Shown piece by piece: positions 51,761 to 61,286 of a stretch of DNA of 64,000 nt (positions are counted from its first letter, which is position 1; every line of letters starts with the position of its first letter). The DNA comes from Roseomonas aeriglobus (GTDB lineage Bacteria > Pseudomonadota > Alphaproteobacteria > Sphingomonadales > Sphingomonadaceae). The notes under the pieces are model-generated. The model was not told the DNA's origin. It did not search any database and saw only the letters and a program-made list of their open reading frames with translations. Location of the stretch: assembly GCA_016937575.1 (NCBI GenBank), contig JAFHKN010000002.1:3221001-3285000 (forward strand), in the 5' to 3' direction. The position numbers were made by a program, and so were the translations under genes.

Positions 51761-53599
51761 ATGATTACTAACGGCGTCATGTTCGCTTCGTTGACATCCC
51801 GTGTGGCTGGCCTGGGCCTGACCGTCGTCCTCGCCGTAGCGGCCCTCGCGGGACTGCTTGTCGACGCTTCCCGGCAAACACGCGAGAGCTTCGCCTGGGT
51901 TGAGCATTCGGCTGCCGTGATCAGAACCACGGAGGAGGCGGTCGGAGACCTGCGCGACGCCGAGTCCGGGCAGCGTGGATTCGTGCTGACGCACAATCCA
52001 GCCTTCGCATCATCGTTCACGCAGGCCACCGGCAGCGCCGCTCAAAACATCCAGCGAGTTGTCCAGATGACGAGCGACAATCCCGTTCAGAACGCCCGCT
52101 CTCGTGAAATTGCAGGTCTGATGGCGCAGCGCACCGCCGTCCTACGCCAGCCGCTCGAGCTTGGTCGTCGCGGCGACTTCACCGGCGCGCTTGACGTCAT
52201 CTCGAGCGGCCGGGGCCGAGAGTTGATGGATCAGATTGTGGTCCGCGCACGCGCTTTTTTGGATCAGGAGCGTGTCTTGCAGGCCGGCAGGCAAGATGCC
52301 GCGGAGCGCCGCTTGACGATCGGCAAATGGTCCGCCGTCATCGGAGCGTCTGTCGTCGCACTCATCGTGCTTGGCGGCTTTACCCTCATCATTCGCGCTA
52401 TTCGCAAGCCGCTTGCTACCATGTTGAACGCTATGACGGAATTGGGCGACGGCGAGCACGTGCAGATCGACATCGCGATGGGGTCGAGCGAGTTCAGTCG
52501 TCTGGCGCGAGGCTATAACATAATGACGGGTCGGCTGGCGGCCGCTGTGGCCGACCAAGCGGGCAGCGAGCAACGGCTCACCGTAGCCAACAAGACGCTT
52601 GAGCAGACGGCAGAGACGCTGCGCCAGCGCGGTGATGTCATCGAAGTCCTGGGTGGAATGGCGCACCGTATGCAGGCGGCGCGTACCGATGAGGAATTGG
52701 CGCAGATCATTCGCGTCTTCGTTCCCCGCGTCCTCCCGGGTGTGGCCGGTGCGCTGTACGCACACAACAATTCGCGCAATCTCCTCATCCCGGTCGCAGA
52801 TTGGGCAGGCTTCGTGGCCGAGCCGGACGGCTTTGCGCCGAACCAATGCTGGGCGTTGCGTCGCGGACAGGCGCACTGGGTCACCGCGCCGGGTGACGAC
52901 ATCGTGTGCGGACATGTCGGGCACGAGGAGGCGTATCACTGCGAACCGCTGCTCGCCGGCGGCGAAGTCATCGGCGTGCTCCACCTGTGCGGCCAGGTCG
53001 GCGCGGAGAGCCGCTTCCGGCTGACCGTGCTCGCCGAGAACATCGCATCGGCACTCGTCAATCACCGTCTGCAGCGCAGCCTGCGCGAGCAGACGATCCG
53101 CGACCCGCTTACCGGCCTCTTCAATCGCCGCTATATGGAAGAGACGATGACGTTGGAGATCGCGCGGGCGTCGCGGTCCGGAGCGCCGCTGAGCGTGGTG
53201 ATGTGCGACGTCGACCACTTCAAGCGCTTCAACGACGATCACGGCCACGAGGCAGGTGATGTGGTGCTGCAGGCGGTGGCGGCCGAGATGAAGAACCGCT
53301 TCCGTGACGGCGATGTCGTATGCCGTTTCGGAGGCGAAGAGTTCACCGTCATCGCGCCCGGGACGTCGGCAGAGGCGCTGAAGGCTCGGGTAGAAGCCGT
53401 GCGCCACGCGATCACAGAGCTCAACATCCACCAGAACGGCCGTACCCTCGGCGCAACAAGCATGTCGTTCGGCATCGCGACGTGGAACGACACGATGGCA
53501 AAGGATGGCTCGTCACTTATCCAGGCGGCCGATGCCGCGCTTTATAAGTCCAAGCGCGAGGGTCGCAATCGAACGAACATCTTCTGGTTAGCCGCGTAA
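51761..53599 (+). CDS. CHASE3-HAMP-GAF-GGDEF diguanylate cyclase
   Basis: This 612-residue membrane enzyme makes cyclic di-GMP. The order is: a transmembrane helix (about residues 14-34), a periplasmic CHASE3 domain (SFAWVEHSAAVIRTTEEAVGDLRDAESGQRGFVLTHN), a second helix (about 190-212, SAVIGASVVALIVLGGFTLII), HAMP, a GAF domain and the GGDEF domain. DPLTGLFNRRYMEETM begins the latter; the active site is RFGGEEF, complete. An inhibitory RxxD site (RDGD) lies five residues upstream of GGEEF, so product inhibition is likely. It is transcribed alone. The signal is unknown. Confidence 0.93.
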   Translation: MITNGVMFASLTSRVAGLGLTVVLAVAALAGLLVDASRQTRESFAWVEHSAAVIRTTEEAVGDLRDAESGQRGFVLTHNPAFASSFTQATGSAAQNIQRVVQMTSDNPVQNARSREIAGLMAQRTAVLRQPLELGRRGDFTGALDVISSGRGRELMDQIVVRARAFLDQERVLQAGRQDAAERRLTIGKWSAVIGASVVALIVLGGFTLIIRAIRKPLATMLNAMTELGDGEHVQIDIAMGSSEFSRLARGYNIMTGRLAAAVADQAGSEQRLTVANKTLEQTAETLRQRGDVIEVLGGMAHRMQAARTDEELAQIIRVFVPRVLPGVAGALYAHNNSRNLLIPVADWAGFVAEPDGFAPNQCWALRRGQAHWVTAPGDDIVCGHVGHEEAYHCEPLLAGGEVIGVLHLCGQVGAESRFRLTVLAENIASALVNHRLQRSLREQTIRDPLTGLFNRRYMEETMTLEIARASRSGAPLSVVMCDVDHFKRFNDDHGHEAGDVVLQAVAAEMKNRFRDGDVVCRFGGEEFTVIAPGTSAEALKARVEAVRHAITELNIHQNGRTLGATSMSFGIATWNDTMAKDGSSLIQAADAALYKSKREGRNRTNIFWLAA

Positions 53600-53981
53600 A
53601 CGGCAGCATCGACCCGATTGCGGTCTTTCGGGGCGTCACTTCGGCTCACCAGCTTCGGCCGTTCATCCAGGTCGGAGAGACGGCCCGATCTTGGCGGATA
53701 GTGCGAAGGAGAACGGAAGCTGATGAAACCTCACCGTTGATCCATGTCCGAAAGTGCCTCGACCAATGCGATTTGCGTGAGCTCAGACTGATGGCCGATG
53801 ATTTCGAAGCGAAGTATCTCGTATCGACGACACAATGCTAGCGCGCGAACCCTCCGTAGTCGGCCCAAACCCTACGCCAGGAGACGACGGCTAGTCGAAT
53901 ATCGCTGCCGTCACCACTCAGCATCTTCACCCTGATCTCCGCTGCGGACGCCCCGCGTCGATGATCTGCCCGACGGGCTTC
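53600..53981. other. Intergenic region, no gene seen
   Basis: These 382 bases lie between the diguanylate cyclase stop and the end of the shikimate-dehydrogenase-like gene (convergent). No ORF with family features was found. A short ATGAAACCTCACCGTTGA peptide near 53722 is probably chance. No strong hairpin was seen. Confidence 0.4.
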
Positions 53982-54815
53982 TCAAGCCTTCTCGTCGAAG
54001 CTCTCGGCCATGCGCGCGACGTTCGCGGTACGACCGGTAATGATCTCGAACGCCGCAGCGGCTTGGCGCACGACCATCCCGCTGCCGTCGAGCGTCGCGC
54101 ACCCCAGGCTGCGGGCGGTGCGGAGCAGCTCGGTTTCCTGTGGGAAGTAGACGATGTCGGCGACCCAGTGGCGCGGTTGCAGGTGCTGCGTGGAGATCGG
54201 CATGCCCGGCTTCGACATCATGCCGACCGGAGAGGCGTTTACGATCCCGTCGATCGCGACCGTATCATGGTCGCCGGGTGTACGCACGACGACATCCGCG
54301 GCGAAACGCTGCCGAAGCGTGGCGGCGAGCGCGCGCGCCCGTTCGGCATCCACGTCGCACAGCTCGAGCCGGCCGACACCCGCCGCCAGCAGCGCGGTCG
54401 CCACGGCCGCCCCTGCGCCGCCCGCGCCCAGTTGCAGCACCAGGTTCAGCGTCGCGTCCGGAAGGCCCGCGCGCAGGCTGTCTCCGAAACCGATCATGTC
54501 GGTGTTATGCCCGGTCAGGTGTCCGTCGTGGATCGCGATCGTATTGACCGCGCCGACCGCCTGCGCGCTGTCGGCCAGCGCATCCAGGTGCGGGATCACG
54601 GCCTGTTTGAAGGGGTAGGTTACGTTTGCGCCGGCGTAGCCTTCGTCGCGCAGCCGCGCGAGCAGGTCCGGCAGCACCGCGTCGTCCCAACCGCGGTCGT
54701 CGAAGTCGAAGAGCGTATAGCTGAGGTCGAACCCCTGAGCCCGCGCCTCCTGCTCGTGCAGCCAGGGCGACCGCGATGCCAGGATCGCGCGACCGATGAG
54801 ACCGGATTTGGTCAT
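53982..54815 (-). CDS. Shikimate/quinate dehydrogenase family protein
   Basis: This 277-residue protein has the shikimate dehydrogenase pattern: LIGRAILASRSPWLHEQEARAQGFDLSY, the catalytic Lys in GANVTYPFKQAVIPHLD, the catalytic Asp in GHNTDMIGF, the cofactor motif LGAGGAGAAVATALL and NASPVGM. GGGGGA precedes the ATG at 54815. The cofactor strand ends LCDVDAERA, with an acidic Asp after the second strand, which favours NAD+ over NADP+ and so a catabolic quinate or shikimate dehydrogenase rather than biosynthetic AroE. It is downstream of the TonB receptor on the same strand, and the dehydroshikimate dehydratase gene lies nearby at 62345. Confidence 0.87.
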   Translation of the reverse strand: MTKSGLIGRAILASRSPWLHEQEARAQGFDLSYTLFDFDDRGWDDAVLPDLLARLRDEGYAGANVTYPFKQAVIPHLDALADSAQAVGAVNTIAIHDGHLTGHNTDMIGFGDSLRAGLPDATLNLVLQLGAGGAGAAVATALLAAGVGRLELCDVDAERARALAATLRQRFAADVVVRTPGDHDTVAIDGIVNASPVGMMSKPGMPISTQHLQPRHWVADIVYFPQETELLRTARSLGCATLDGSGMVVRQAAAAFEIITGRTANVARMAESFDEKA

Positions 54816-54870
54816 CTTGTCCCCCGCCTGTTCGGCGCGGCGGCGGGAGATTGCCGCCGCGCCGATCTCG

Positions 54871-57801
54871 TCAGAAGCTGACACGCACGCCGGCGTAGAA
54901 GGAGCGTCCGATGGCGTCATACAGCGCGACGTCGGTGCCGTTCTGCGAGCTGGCGACATAGGGCAGCTGCTTGTCGAACAGGTTGTTCACGCCTAAGCGC
55001 AGTTCGAAGCCCTGCGCCGCCTTGACCGTCGTGAACATATCCCACAGCGCGTAGGCAGGTACGCCGACCTGTGCCGTCGCCGGCGTCAGCACCGCGCTCA
55101 CGTCGCGCAGCGGTCCCTGATAGCGCCAGCGAAGGCCAAGGCTGCCGCCATCGCCGCGATAGCCGAACGAGGTCAGCGCCTTCCACTTCGGCGTCGCGCG
55201 CGGCGGAACGCTGGTCGGCAGGGCGCCACCGTTGCTCACGCCCGTATAGTCGAGGAACGGCGAGCCCGGCAGCAGCTGGACTTCGTACTTGCGTGTCCAA
55301 TCGACGCCGGCGTTGACGAACACGCTGCTCGTCGCGCCCAGGAACGGGGTCGGGACGCTCCAATTCGCCTGGAATTCGACGCCCTCGGTGCGCAGGCCGC
55401 CGATGTTCAGATACGGGGTGTTGACGGTCGTGATCTGTCCGGTCGCATCGCGCTGGATCGCGGTGCAATAGGAATTGCTGGCGCTGTAGCTGGGGTTGGT
55501 CCCGTCCAGATTGAAGCATTTCGACAGCACGGTCAGGCCCGGCACGGTCGAGATGACGTTCTTCACCTTGATGTTATAGTAATCGACCGACAGCGTCAGA
55601 TCGCTGAAGATGCCGCGCCCCGGCACGTCGAACACGAAGCCGACGTTGTAGGTGTCGGCCTTTTCCGGCGTCAGGCCGAGGTTGCCGGCGATCGTCTGAC
55701 CGGTGGCGGTGGTCGGGAAGGTGTAGGAGCTGACCGCGGCGGCCGGCACGCCCTGCGCAACGCACAGCGCCGCGACCTGTGCACCATTGGCACCTGTACG
55801 GGCGCCCGAGCGGACGTCGCACGGATCGCCGAGCGACGCGGGCGGCGTACCGATGACCAGCTGGGTGCCGGAAGCAGGCGTGAAGAGCTCGCCGATATTG
55901 GGCGCGCGGACGGCGCGCTGATAGCTGCCGCGGATCAGCAGCGGCTTGAACGGCCGCCAGCGCGCATCCGCCTCGTAGCTGGTGACCGATCCCGTCACCG
56001 AGTAATCGGACACACGCACGGCGGCGCCGACGCCCAGTTCCTCAAAGAACGGACGGTTCGACAGCAGCGGCACGTCGACCTGTGCGGCGATTTCCTTCAC
56101 GCTAATGGTGCCGGCCGCCGGGGCCGAGGCGATGATCGATTCCAGATTCTGCGCGCGCAGGTCGCTGTCGGGCACATAATCGTAGGTGTTGCGGCGATAG
56201 GTACCGACGACCGCGATCTGCGCGGGGCCGGCGCCCAGGTCGAACAGCCGCCCGTTGAGCTGCGCCTGGACCTGTGTCTGGGTCAGGTCTTCCTGCGAGA
56301 AGGCGGTCTTCGTGATATAGTCGCGGCAGGCGGCCGACAGCGACCGGGCGTTGGCGTCGCCGAAGATGTTGAACCCGCCGGCGCAGAGCGACGCACCGCC
56401 GTCGGCGGCGTTCAGCAGCGTCTGAACCCGGCTCTTCACCACCGCATTGCCGATCGCGAGCTGGTGCGCGGACTTGTCCCACGACGCGAACATGTCGAAC
56501 GTCCAGCCCGGCGCGATGTCGCCGCGCAGGCCGGCCAGATACTGCTGGATCGTGTACTGTTCGCGGAAGCTCTTGTACGGCACGCCGACATACCGGCCGT
56601 TCCAGGTGAACGACGCATTGGGGTTGGGGCGCGACGCCAGGATGGTGCGCAACGCTGCCGGGATGAAGGGATTGGTCACCGGCACCGTCGTCAGCGCGCC
56701 GAACTGCGTCAGGCTGCCACCGCTTTCGGTGTTGACCGCCAGATCGACGTACATGAACTGGCCATAGGCGGTCAGGCCCGGCGTCAGCTGATAGTCGCCC
56801 TTCAGGAACGCGGTCTTGCGGTCGAGGGCATTGGCGAACTGGATCTGCTGACCGACCGGCATGCGGACGTTGTTCGCGACGATCAGATACCCCTGGCTGT
56901 CGCGTGCGCCCTTGTAGTTGATCGCCCCGGTCTGGGTGAACAGCGTGCCGTCGTTGTTGAAGCCGAGGTTGAGCAGCGGATTGATCGTCGTCGTGTTGCC
57001 ATAGGTCGCAAACACGCCGTTCACCGCCGCGCTGGTCGGCGCGTTGGTGGCGCTGGGAACGAAGGTGCCCGACCCGATGAAGGACGACGGCGTCTTGTCG
57101 TTGAAGAAGGCGCGGGTCGATCCGTTGACCGGATCGGCCTTGGCATAGCTGAACGCCGCGACGACGTTGCCGCGGTCGTCGGCGAAGGAACTGCCGAAGG
57201 CGAGCGAGCCGTTGAAGCGGTAGGCGTCGCCGCGTTCCGAAATGCCGTTCTGCAGATCGACGCGGAAGCCGTCCAGCTTACGGACCGTCTTGAAGTTGAC
57301 GACGCCCGAAATCGCGTCCGAACCATAGACCGCCGATGCGCCGCCGGTGATGACGTCGACCCCGCCGATGATCGCATCGGGAATGATGTTGATGTCGACG
57401 TTGCCGTTGATGTCCGACACCGGCAGGCGGCGGCCGTCGAGCAGCACGAGGTTGCGGTTCGAGCCCAGGCCATGAAGGTTGACGGTCGATCGGCCACCGG
57501 TGCCCTGCCCGCCGGTGTTGCCGTTGCCCGATGTGGTGAAGCTGGGGATCTGGTTCAGCGCATCGACCACGTTGACCGCACCGGTTTCGCGGATCGACGC
57601 GTCGCTGACCGACACGATCGGGCTGGCGGAGCTATCGTTCGCGCGACGGATCAGCGTGCCGGTGACGATGACCTCGGCAGCGGTGGCGTCCTCTTCCGCC
57701 GCGGCCGTGGTCGATGTCTGCGCGGCAGCGGATGCGGCGAAGGTCGCAGCCAAGGTCAGAACGGATGTGGTGAACGCAAAGCGGAACGACGCCTGTCGCA
57801 T
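54871..57801 (-). CDS. TonB-dependent outer-membrane receptor
   Basis: This 976-residue receptor starts with a signal peptide (FAFTTSVLTLAATFAASAAAQ), followed by the TonB-box-like VIVTGTLI and a plug domain (IVSVSDASIRETGAVNVVDALNQIPSF, RSTVNLHGLGSNRNLVLLDGRRLPVSD, GGVDVITGGASAVYGSDAISGVVNF). A long beta barrel ends in the terminal strand FYAGVRVSF. This plug wording is typical of the large sphingomonad receptors for plant or aromatic compounds. It is the first gene of a minus unit with the shikimate-dehydrogenase-like gene. A GAAC-N2-GTTC operator lies 53 bases upstream. Its ligand may be quinate or a quinate ester, which is inference. Confidence 0.92.
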   Translation of the reverse strand: MRQASFRFAFTTSVLTLAATFAASAAAQTSTTAAAEEDATAAEVIVTGTLIRRANDSSASPIVSVSDASIRETGAVNVVDALNQIPSFTTSGNGNTGGQGTGGRSTVNLHGLGSNRNLVLLDGRRLPVSDINGNVDINIIPDAIIGGVDVITGGASAVYGSDAISGVVNFKTVRKLDGFRVDLQNGISERGDAYRFNGSLAFGSSFADDRGNVVAAFSYAKADPVNGSTRAFFNDKTPSSFIGSGTFVPSATNAPTSAAVNGVFATYGNTTTINPLLNLGFNNDGTLFTQTGAINYKGARDSQGYLIVANNVRMPVGQQIQFANALDRKTAFLKGDYQLTPGLTAYGQFMYVDLAVNTESGGSLTQFGALTTVPVTNPFIPAALRTILASRPNPNASFTWNGRYVGVPYKSFREQYTIQQYLAGLRGDIAPGWTFDMFASWDKSAHQLAIGNAVVKSRVQTLLNAADGGASLCAGGFNIFGDANARSLSAACRDYITKTAFSQEDLTQTQVQAQLNGRLFDLGAGPAQIAVVGTYRRNTYDYVPDSDLRAQNLESIIASAPAAGTISVKEIAAQVDVPLLSNRPFFEELGVGAAVRVSDYSVTGSVTSYEADARWRPFKPLLIRGSYQRAVRAPNIGELFTPASGTQLVIGTPPASLGDPCDVRSGARTGANGAQVAALCVAQGVPAAAVSSYTFPTTATGQTIAGNLGLTPEKADTYNVGFVFDVPGRGIFSDLTLSVDYYNIKVKNVISTVPGLTVLSKCFNLDGTNPSYSASNSYCTAIQRDATGQITTVNTPYLNIGGLRTEGVEFQANWSVPTPFLGATSSVFVNAGVDWTRKYEVQLLPGSPFLDYTGVSNGGALPTSVPPRATPKWKALTSFGYRGDGGSLGLRWRYQGPLRDVSAVLTPATAQVGVPAYALWDMFTTVKAAQGFELRLGVNNLFDKQLPYVASSQNGTDVALYDAIGRSFYAGVRVSF

Positions 57802-57853
57802 ATGATCCTCCCCGTTGCCGTCGAGTATCCCGACGGTCAGTGCTGGATCATTA

Positions 57854-57873
57854 GTGTTACGAACTGGTTCCTG
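57854..57873. promoter_or_regulatory. Candidate TetR operator upstream of the TonB receptor
   Basis: GTGTTACGAACTGGTTCCTG contains the dyad GAAC-TG-GTTC. The same 19-base pattern (with CA instead of TG in the middle) is found at 58636-58654. The TetR gene lies between the two. Position, 53 bases upstream of the receptor start, suits a repressor site. Confidence 0.65.
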
Positions 57874-57905
57874 TCAACGGCATCGCCAATCGATACGGCG
57901 CTTCG

Positions 57906-58574
57906 CTACTTCCCCACCCAGGCCAGCAGGATGTCGCCCACCTGCGTCGCCCGTTTGCCGATCGCCGCGTCGCTGGTCATGTCGACCCCGAAATTATGCG
58001 CGAAGGTGAACTGGTTGGAGACGTTGTAGAAAGCGAGCGCCGTCATGTTCATGTGCAGGTCGATGGGATCGATGCCGGAGCGGAACGTGCCTTCCGCAAC
58101 GCCGCGATCCAGGATGCGGCCCAGCAGATCGATGACCCGCCGGTTGTTGGTCGGCAGACCGTCGATCTGGCGGAGATGCTCGGCCCGGTAGATGTTCTCG
58201 TTCATCACGAGTCGCACCAGTTCGGGATGCTGCGAGTGATAGCGGACGTCGTGTTCGATCAGTCGGCGCAACGCGTCCACCGCGGTGCCGCTGTCGATGT
58301 CCACCTCCGCCTCGCTCGACCGCACGCGGCGATAGGCGCGTTCCAGCACGGCGCGGTACAATTCGTCCTTGCCGCCGAAGTAATAATAGATTTTCCGCTT
58401 GGTCGCCTTGCCGGCGATCTCGTCGATGCGGGCGCCGGCCAGCCCCTTCTCGACGAATTCCTCGGTCGCGACGTCGAGGATCGCATCGATCGCCGCCTCG
58501 CGGGCCTCCGCTCGCGTGCGGCGGGTCTTTGCGGGCGATGAGTCGGTGTCGGCAGGATTGGGATCGTCTGACAT
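57906..58574 (-). CDS. TetR/AcrR-family transcriptional regulator
   Basis: This 222-residue regulator has a TetR N-terminal DNA-binding domain: EAREAAIDAILDVATEEFVEKGLAGARIDEIAGKATKRKIYYYFGGKDELYRAVLERAY. KIYYYFGGKDELY is the family's recognition-helix end. The C-terminal domain is all-helical (LRRLIEHDVRYHSQHPELVRLVMNENIYRAEHL), resembling the TetR_C group used in aromatic-acid regulators. It lies between the TonB receptor and esterase genes, each with the same dyad in its promoter. The likely effect is repression relieved by a pathway ligand. Confidence 0.92.
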   Translation of the reverse strand: MSDDPNPADTDSSPAKTRRTRAEAREAAIDAILDVATEEFVEKGLAGARIDEIAGKATKRKIYYYFGGKDELYRAVLERAYRRVRSSEAEVDIDSGTAVDALRRLIEHDVRYHSQHPELVRLVMNENIYRAEHLRQIDGLPTNNRRVIDLLGRILDRGVAEGTFRSGIDPIDLHMNMTALAFYNVSNQFTFAHNFGVDMTSDAAIGKRATQVGDILLAWVGK

Positions 58575-58635
58575 AGTCGCGGTCTAACCCGCACACGCGG
58601 GCGCGCAACGGCGTTTTCCAAATCCACCGATGTTT

Positions 58636-58654
58636 GTGTTACGAACCAGTTCCT
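58636..58654. promoter_or_regulatory. Candidate TetR operator between tetR and the esterase operon
   Basis: GTGTTACGAACCAGTTCCT contains GAAC-CA-GTTC. It is 61 bases upstream of the TetR gene (minus) and 89 bases upstream of the esterase ATG (58744), so it could control both. It is the second copy of the 57854-57873 motif, in the same orientation. Confidence 0.65.
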
Positions 58655-58743
58655 CTTTTTGCTTTGCCGTTCAGGATCAGGTTGATAGGATGATGAAAAG
58701 CGCCGGTCGAAGCAGGCTGGCAGTGTATGTGGGAGGATCGTCG

Positions 58744-59709
58744 ATGAAACGCACTCTATGCGCCCTGATGCTCGTGAGCGCCGCTGCCGCGGGCCATGCC
58801 CAGGACCGTCAGTTTCCGACCGCCGCCGCCCCGGTCACCGAGGACAAGTTGCCCGTTGTGCCCGTATCCTTCCCCGGCGGCGTGAAGGCGTACCGCGACG
58901 TCACCTACCAGACGATCCCCGGTTATCGGCCGCAGATCGTCGACATCTACGTGCCCGCATCGAAAGGGCCGCACCCGCTGATCCTGTACATCCATGGCGG
59001 CGGATGGATCGGCGGGCACACGCGGCATTCGGGCGCGCTCGCCGATTTTCCCAAGGTCCTGGCATCGCTCGCGAGCGAAGGCTTCGCCGTCGCCAGCCTG
59101 GAATATCGTCTGTCGGGCGAAGCCCGTTTTCCGGCACAGTTGCAGGATTCGAACGCCGCGCTGCGCTTCCTCCGGAGCAAGGCCGGCGACTATGGCATCG
59201 ATCCCACCCGAGTCGGCGTGTGGGGTGGGTCGGCCGGCGGTCATCTCGCCGCGCTGACCGCGGTCACGTGCCGCGACACCGCACTGGATCCGGCGGCAGC
59301 GGGCGATGGTTGTGTTCAGGCTGCGGTGACCTGGTACGGCGTCTACGACTTCCGCGGCATGACAGCGACGCCCGACGGGAATGCCGCGGGCGGCAAGCTG
59401 CTCGGCTGCGACGCGACGTGTCCGGCCGACAAGATCGCCGCGGTGAGCCCGGTCACGTACATAAATGCGAAAGACCCGCCGTTCCTGCTGATCCACGGCG
59501 AAGAGGACAAGGTGGTGCCGGTCGCCCAGTCGCGGCTGGGCGAAGCGGCGCTGCGCAAGGCCGGGGTGAAAGTCGAATCGATCTACATCCCCGCCGTCGA
59601 TCACAGTTTCATTGGCAAGACGCCGCAGGACACCCGGGCCGCGACGCTGAAGGCGACCAACGCGACCTTCGACTTCTTCCACAAAACGCTGGGCGTGCCG
59701 CGCCGGTGA
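58744..59709 (+). CDS. Secreted alpha/beta hydrolase (BD-FAE-like esterase)
   Basis: This 321-residue esterase has a Sec signal (LCALMLVSAAAAGHAQ) and an oxyanion motif HGGGW (LILYIHGGGWIGG). The nucleophile elbow is GVWGGSAGGHLAAL, with the acid in LLIHGEEDKVVPV and the histidine in AVDHSFIG. The order and spacing fit the BD-FAE (bifunctional feruloyl and acetyl xylan esterase-like) group. GGGAGGA is upstream of the ATG. It is the first gene of a four-gene run (58744-64000) with overlapping ends; the next gene starts on a GTG overlapping this stop. The role may be to release quinate, shikimate or an aromatic acid from an ester. Confidence 0.87.
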   Translation: MKRTLCALMLVSAAAAGHAQDRQFPTAAAPVTEDKLPVVPVSFPGGVKAYRDVTYQTIPGYRPQIVDIYVPASKGPHPLILYIHGGGWIGGHTRHSGALADFPKVLASLASEGFAVASLEYRLSGEARFPAQLQDSNAALRFLRSKAGDYGIDPTRVGVWGGSAGGHLAALTAVTCRDTALDPAAAGDGCVQAAVTWYGVYDFRGMTATPDGNAAGGKLLGCDATCPADKIAAVSPVTYINAKDPPFLLIHGEEDKVVPVAQSRLGEAALRKAGVKVESIYIPAVDHSFIGKTPQDTRAATLKATNATFDFFHKTLGVPRR

Positions 59710-61283
59710 CGGGGCGTACACCGTTTGCGGTCATCGCACTGGCGACGCTGACCGCGCAGAGCCAGCCCGTCGCGCCGGTCCGCACGACGGATGCCGGACG
59801 GGTGGAGGGCATCGCACTGCCCTCGGGCGTCGATGCTTTCCTGGGTGTCCCGTTTGCGGCGCCACCGGTGCGCGACCTGCGCTGGAAGCCGCCCCAACCG
59901 CGCCGGCCCTGGTCGGGCATCTATCATGCAGACCGCTTCGCGCCCGAATGCCTGCAACCCTTACGCAGTTCGCGGCAGAACCATTATTTCGGCGAGGAAG
60001 CGACCAGCGAAGACTGTCTGTATCTGAACGTCTGGGCGCCACGCGCGGCGAAGAAGGCGCCGGTGGTCGTGTGGATCTACGGCGGCGGCTTCACCATCGG
60101 GTCGGCCAGCATGGCGAACTACGCGGGCGAGCCGCTGGCGCGATCCGGCGTCGTCCGGGTCAACCTGGCCTACCGCGTCGGCGCTCTCGGCTTCCTCGCG
60201 CATCCCGCGCTCAGCCGCGAGCAGCAGGGCCGGTCAGGCAACTACGGTCTGATGGACCAGATCGCGGGCCTCGACTGGGTCCGTCGCAACATCGCGCGCT
60301 TCGGTGGCGATCCTGAGAATGTGACGATCGTCGGCCAGTCGGCCGGATCGATGTCGGTGGCGCTCCTCCAAAGCAGCCCGGCCGCGCGCGGGTTGTTCCG
60401 CCGGGCAGTTGGTATGAGCGGCAGCCCGTTCGGCGGCATGCTGGGTCCGGCCACGCTGGCGACCGGCGAGAGGCAGGGGTCGGAGCTGGCGACGGCGCTG
60501 GGCGCGACCACACTGGATGCCCTGCGCGCGGTGCCGGGCGACCGGATCGTCGCCGCGCAGGGCGCCCGCGTGTCGATCGTGCAGGACGGGCATGTGGTGA
60601 CCGGCCCTGCCGAGGCGGTCTTTGCGGGACGGCGCCAGAACGACGTGCCTGTACTGATCGGCTACACCCGCGACGAGAGCTTTCGCCCCTTCGACCGCAT
60701 TGTCGATCGCTCCGGGCTGACCGCCGCGGTGCGCGAACGCTATGGTGCGCGGGCCGACGCTATCTTGAAGAGCTACGACACCGGCGATGCCAGCCGCGAT
60801 GCCGCCGACATTGCGCGAGATGCGTCGGTTGGCGTTCAGATGGCGGCCTGGGCGAGCCATCAGCAGCGCTACGGCACGGCGCCTGCCTATGCCTATCTGT
60901 TCACGCGTCGCCAGCCCTATGCCCCCGGCATCACCTTCAGCGACCATGATCCGGCGACGGCCGGCGCCTATCACACCGGCGACGTGCCCTATTGGCTGCG
61001 CACCCGCGATTCACTCAACCTGTTTCGCCGTACGCGGGACTGGGAACCGGGCGACGTGAGCCTTGAACGCGAGATGTCGGACGCGCTGCTGTCGTTCGCC
61101 CGCACGGGCGTACCGACCAGCCCGACCATCGGCCGCTGGCCGGCGTTCGACCCGACCAATCCGCGCCTCGTCCGATTGGCGCCGCGCAGCGAGACTGTCG
61201 CCTGGCCGCACTACCGCGACATCGCGCTGTTCGACGGGGCCGCGGTGCCGCCGCGACCGGCAGGCGCGCGTCCGCGCGACTGA
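59706..61283 (+). CDS. Secreted type B carboxylesterase
   Basis: This 525-residue type B carboxylesterase starts at a GTG (59706) overlapping the previous stop, with a signal-like N-terminus (FAVIALATLTAQSQ). DAFLGVPFAAPPVRDLRWKPPQP is the family start, SEDCLYLNVWAP follows, GGGFTIGSAS forms the oxyanion hole, and the nucleophile is in VGQSAGSMSV. The acid and histidine are probably in RDESFRPF and YHTGDVPYW. The length suits the family. With the first esterase it may cut ester-linked plant phenolics (for example chlorogenate-type compounds); that is inference from the cluster. Confidence 0.87.
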   Translation: MTGRTPFAVIALATLTAQSQPVAPVRTTDAGRVEGIALPSGVDAFLGVPFAAPPVRDLRWKPPQPRRPWSGIYHADRFAPECLQPLRSSRQNHYFGEEATSEDCLYLNVWAPRAAKKAPVVVWIYGGGFTIGSASMANYAGEPLARSGVVRVNLAYRVGALGFLAHPALSREQQGRSGNYGLMDQIAGLDWVRRNIARFGGDPENVTIVGQSAGSMSVALLQSSPAARGLFRRAVGMSGSPFGGMLGPATLATGERQGSELATALGATTLDALRAVPGDRIVAAQGARVSIVQDGHVVTGPAEAVFAGRRQNDVPVLIGYTRDESFRPFDRIVDRSGLTAAVRERYGARADAILKSYDTGDASRDAADIARDASVGVQMAAWASHQQRYGTAPAYAYLFTRRQPYAPGITFSDHDPATAGAYHTGDVPYWLRTRDSLNLFRRTRDWEPGDVSLEREMSDALLSFARTGVPTSPTIGRWPAFDPTNPRLVRLAPRSETVAWPHYRDIALFDGAAVPPRPAGARPRD

Positions 61284-61286
61284 GGG

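Noticed and set aside
52142..53431. 429-codon minus-strand ORF inside the diguanylate cyclase gene
   Set aside because: Antisense to conserved GAF and GGDEF domains; no recognisable protein family.
56464..58029. 521-codon plus-strand ORF opposite the TonB receptor
   Set aside because: Composition is Arg/Asp/Val-rich, as is usual for antisense frames of GC-rich genes; the receptor reads cleanly on the minus strand.
58758..59705. N-terminal 316-codon extension of the carboxylesterase frame
   Set aside because: It is the other frame of the upstream esterase gene; the real start is the GTG at 59706.
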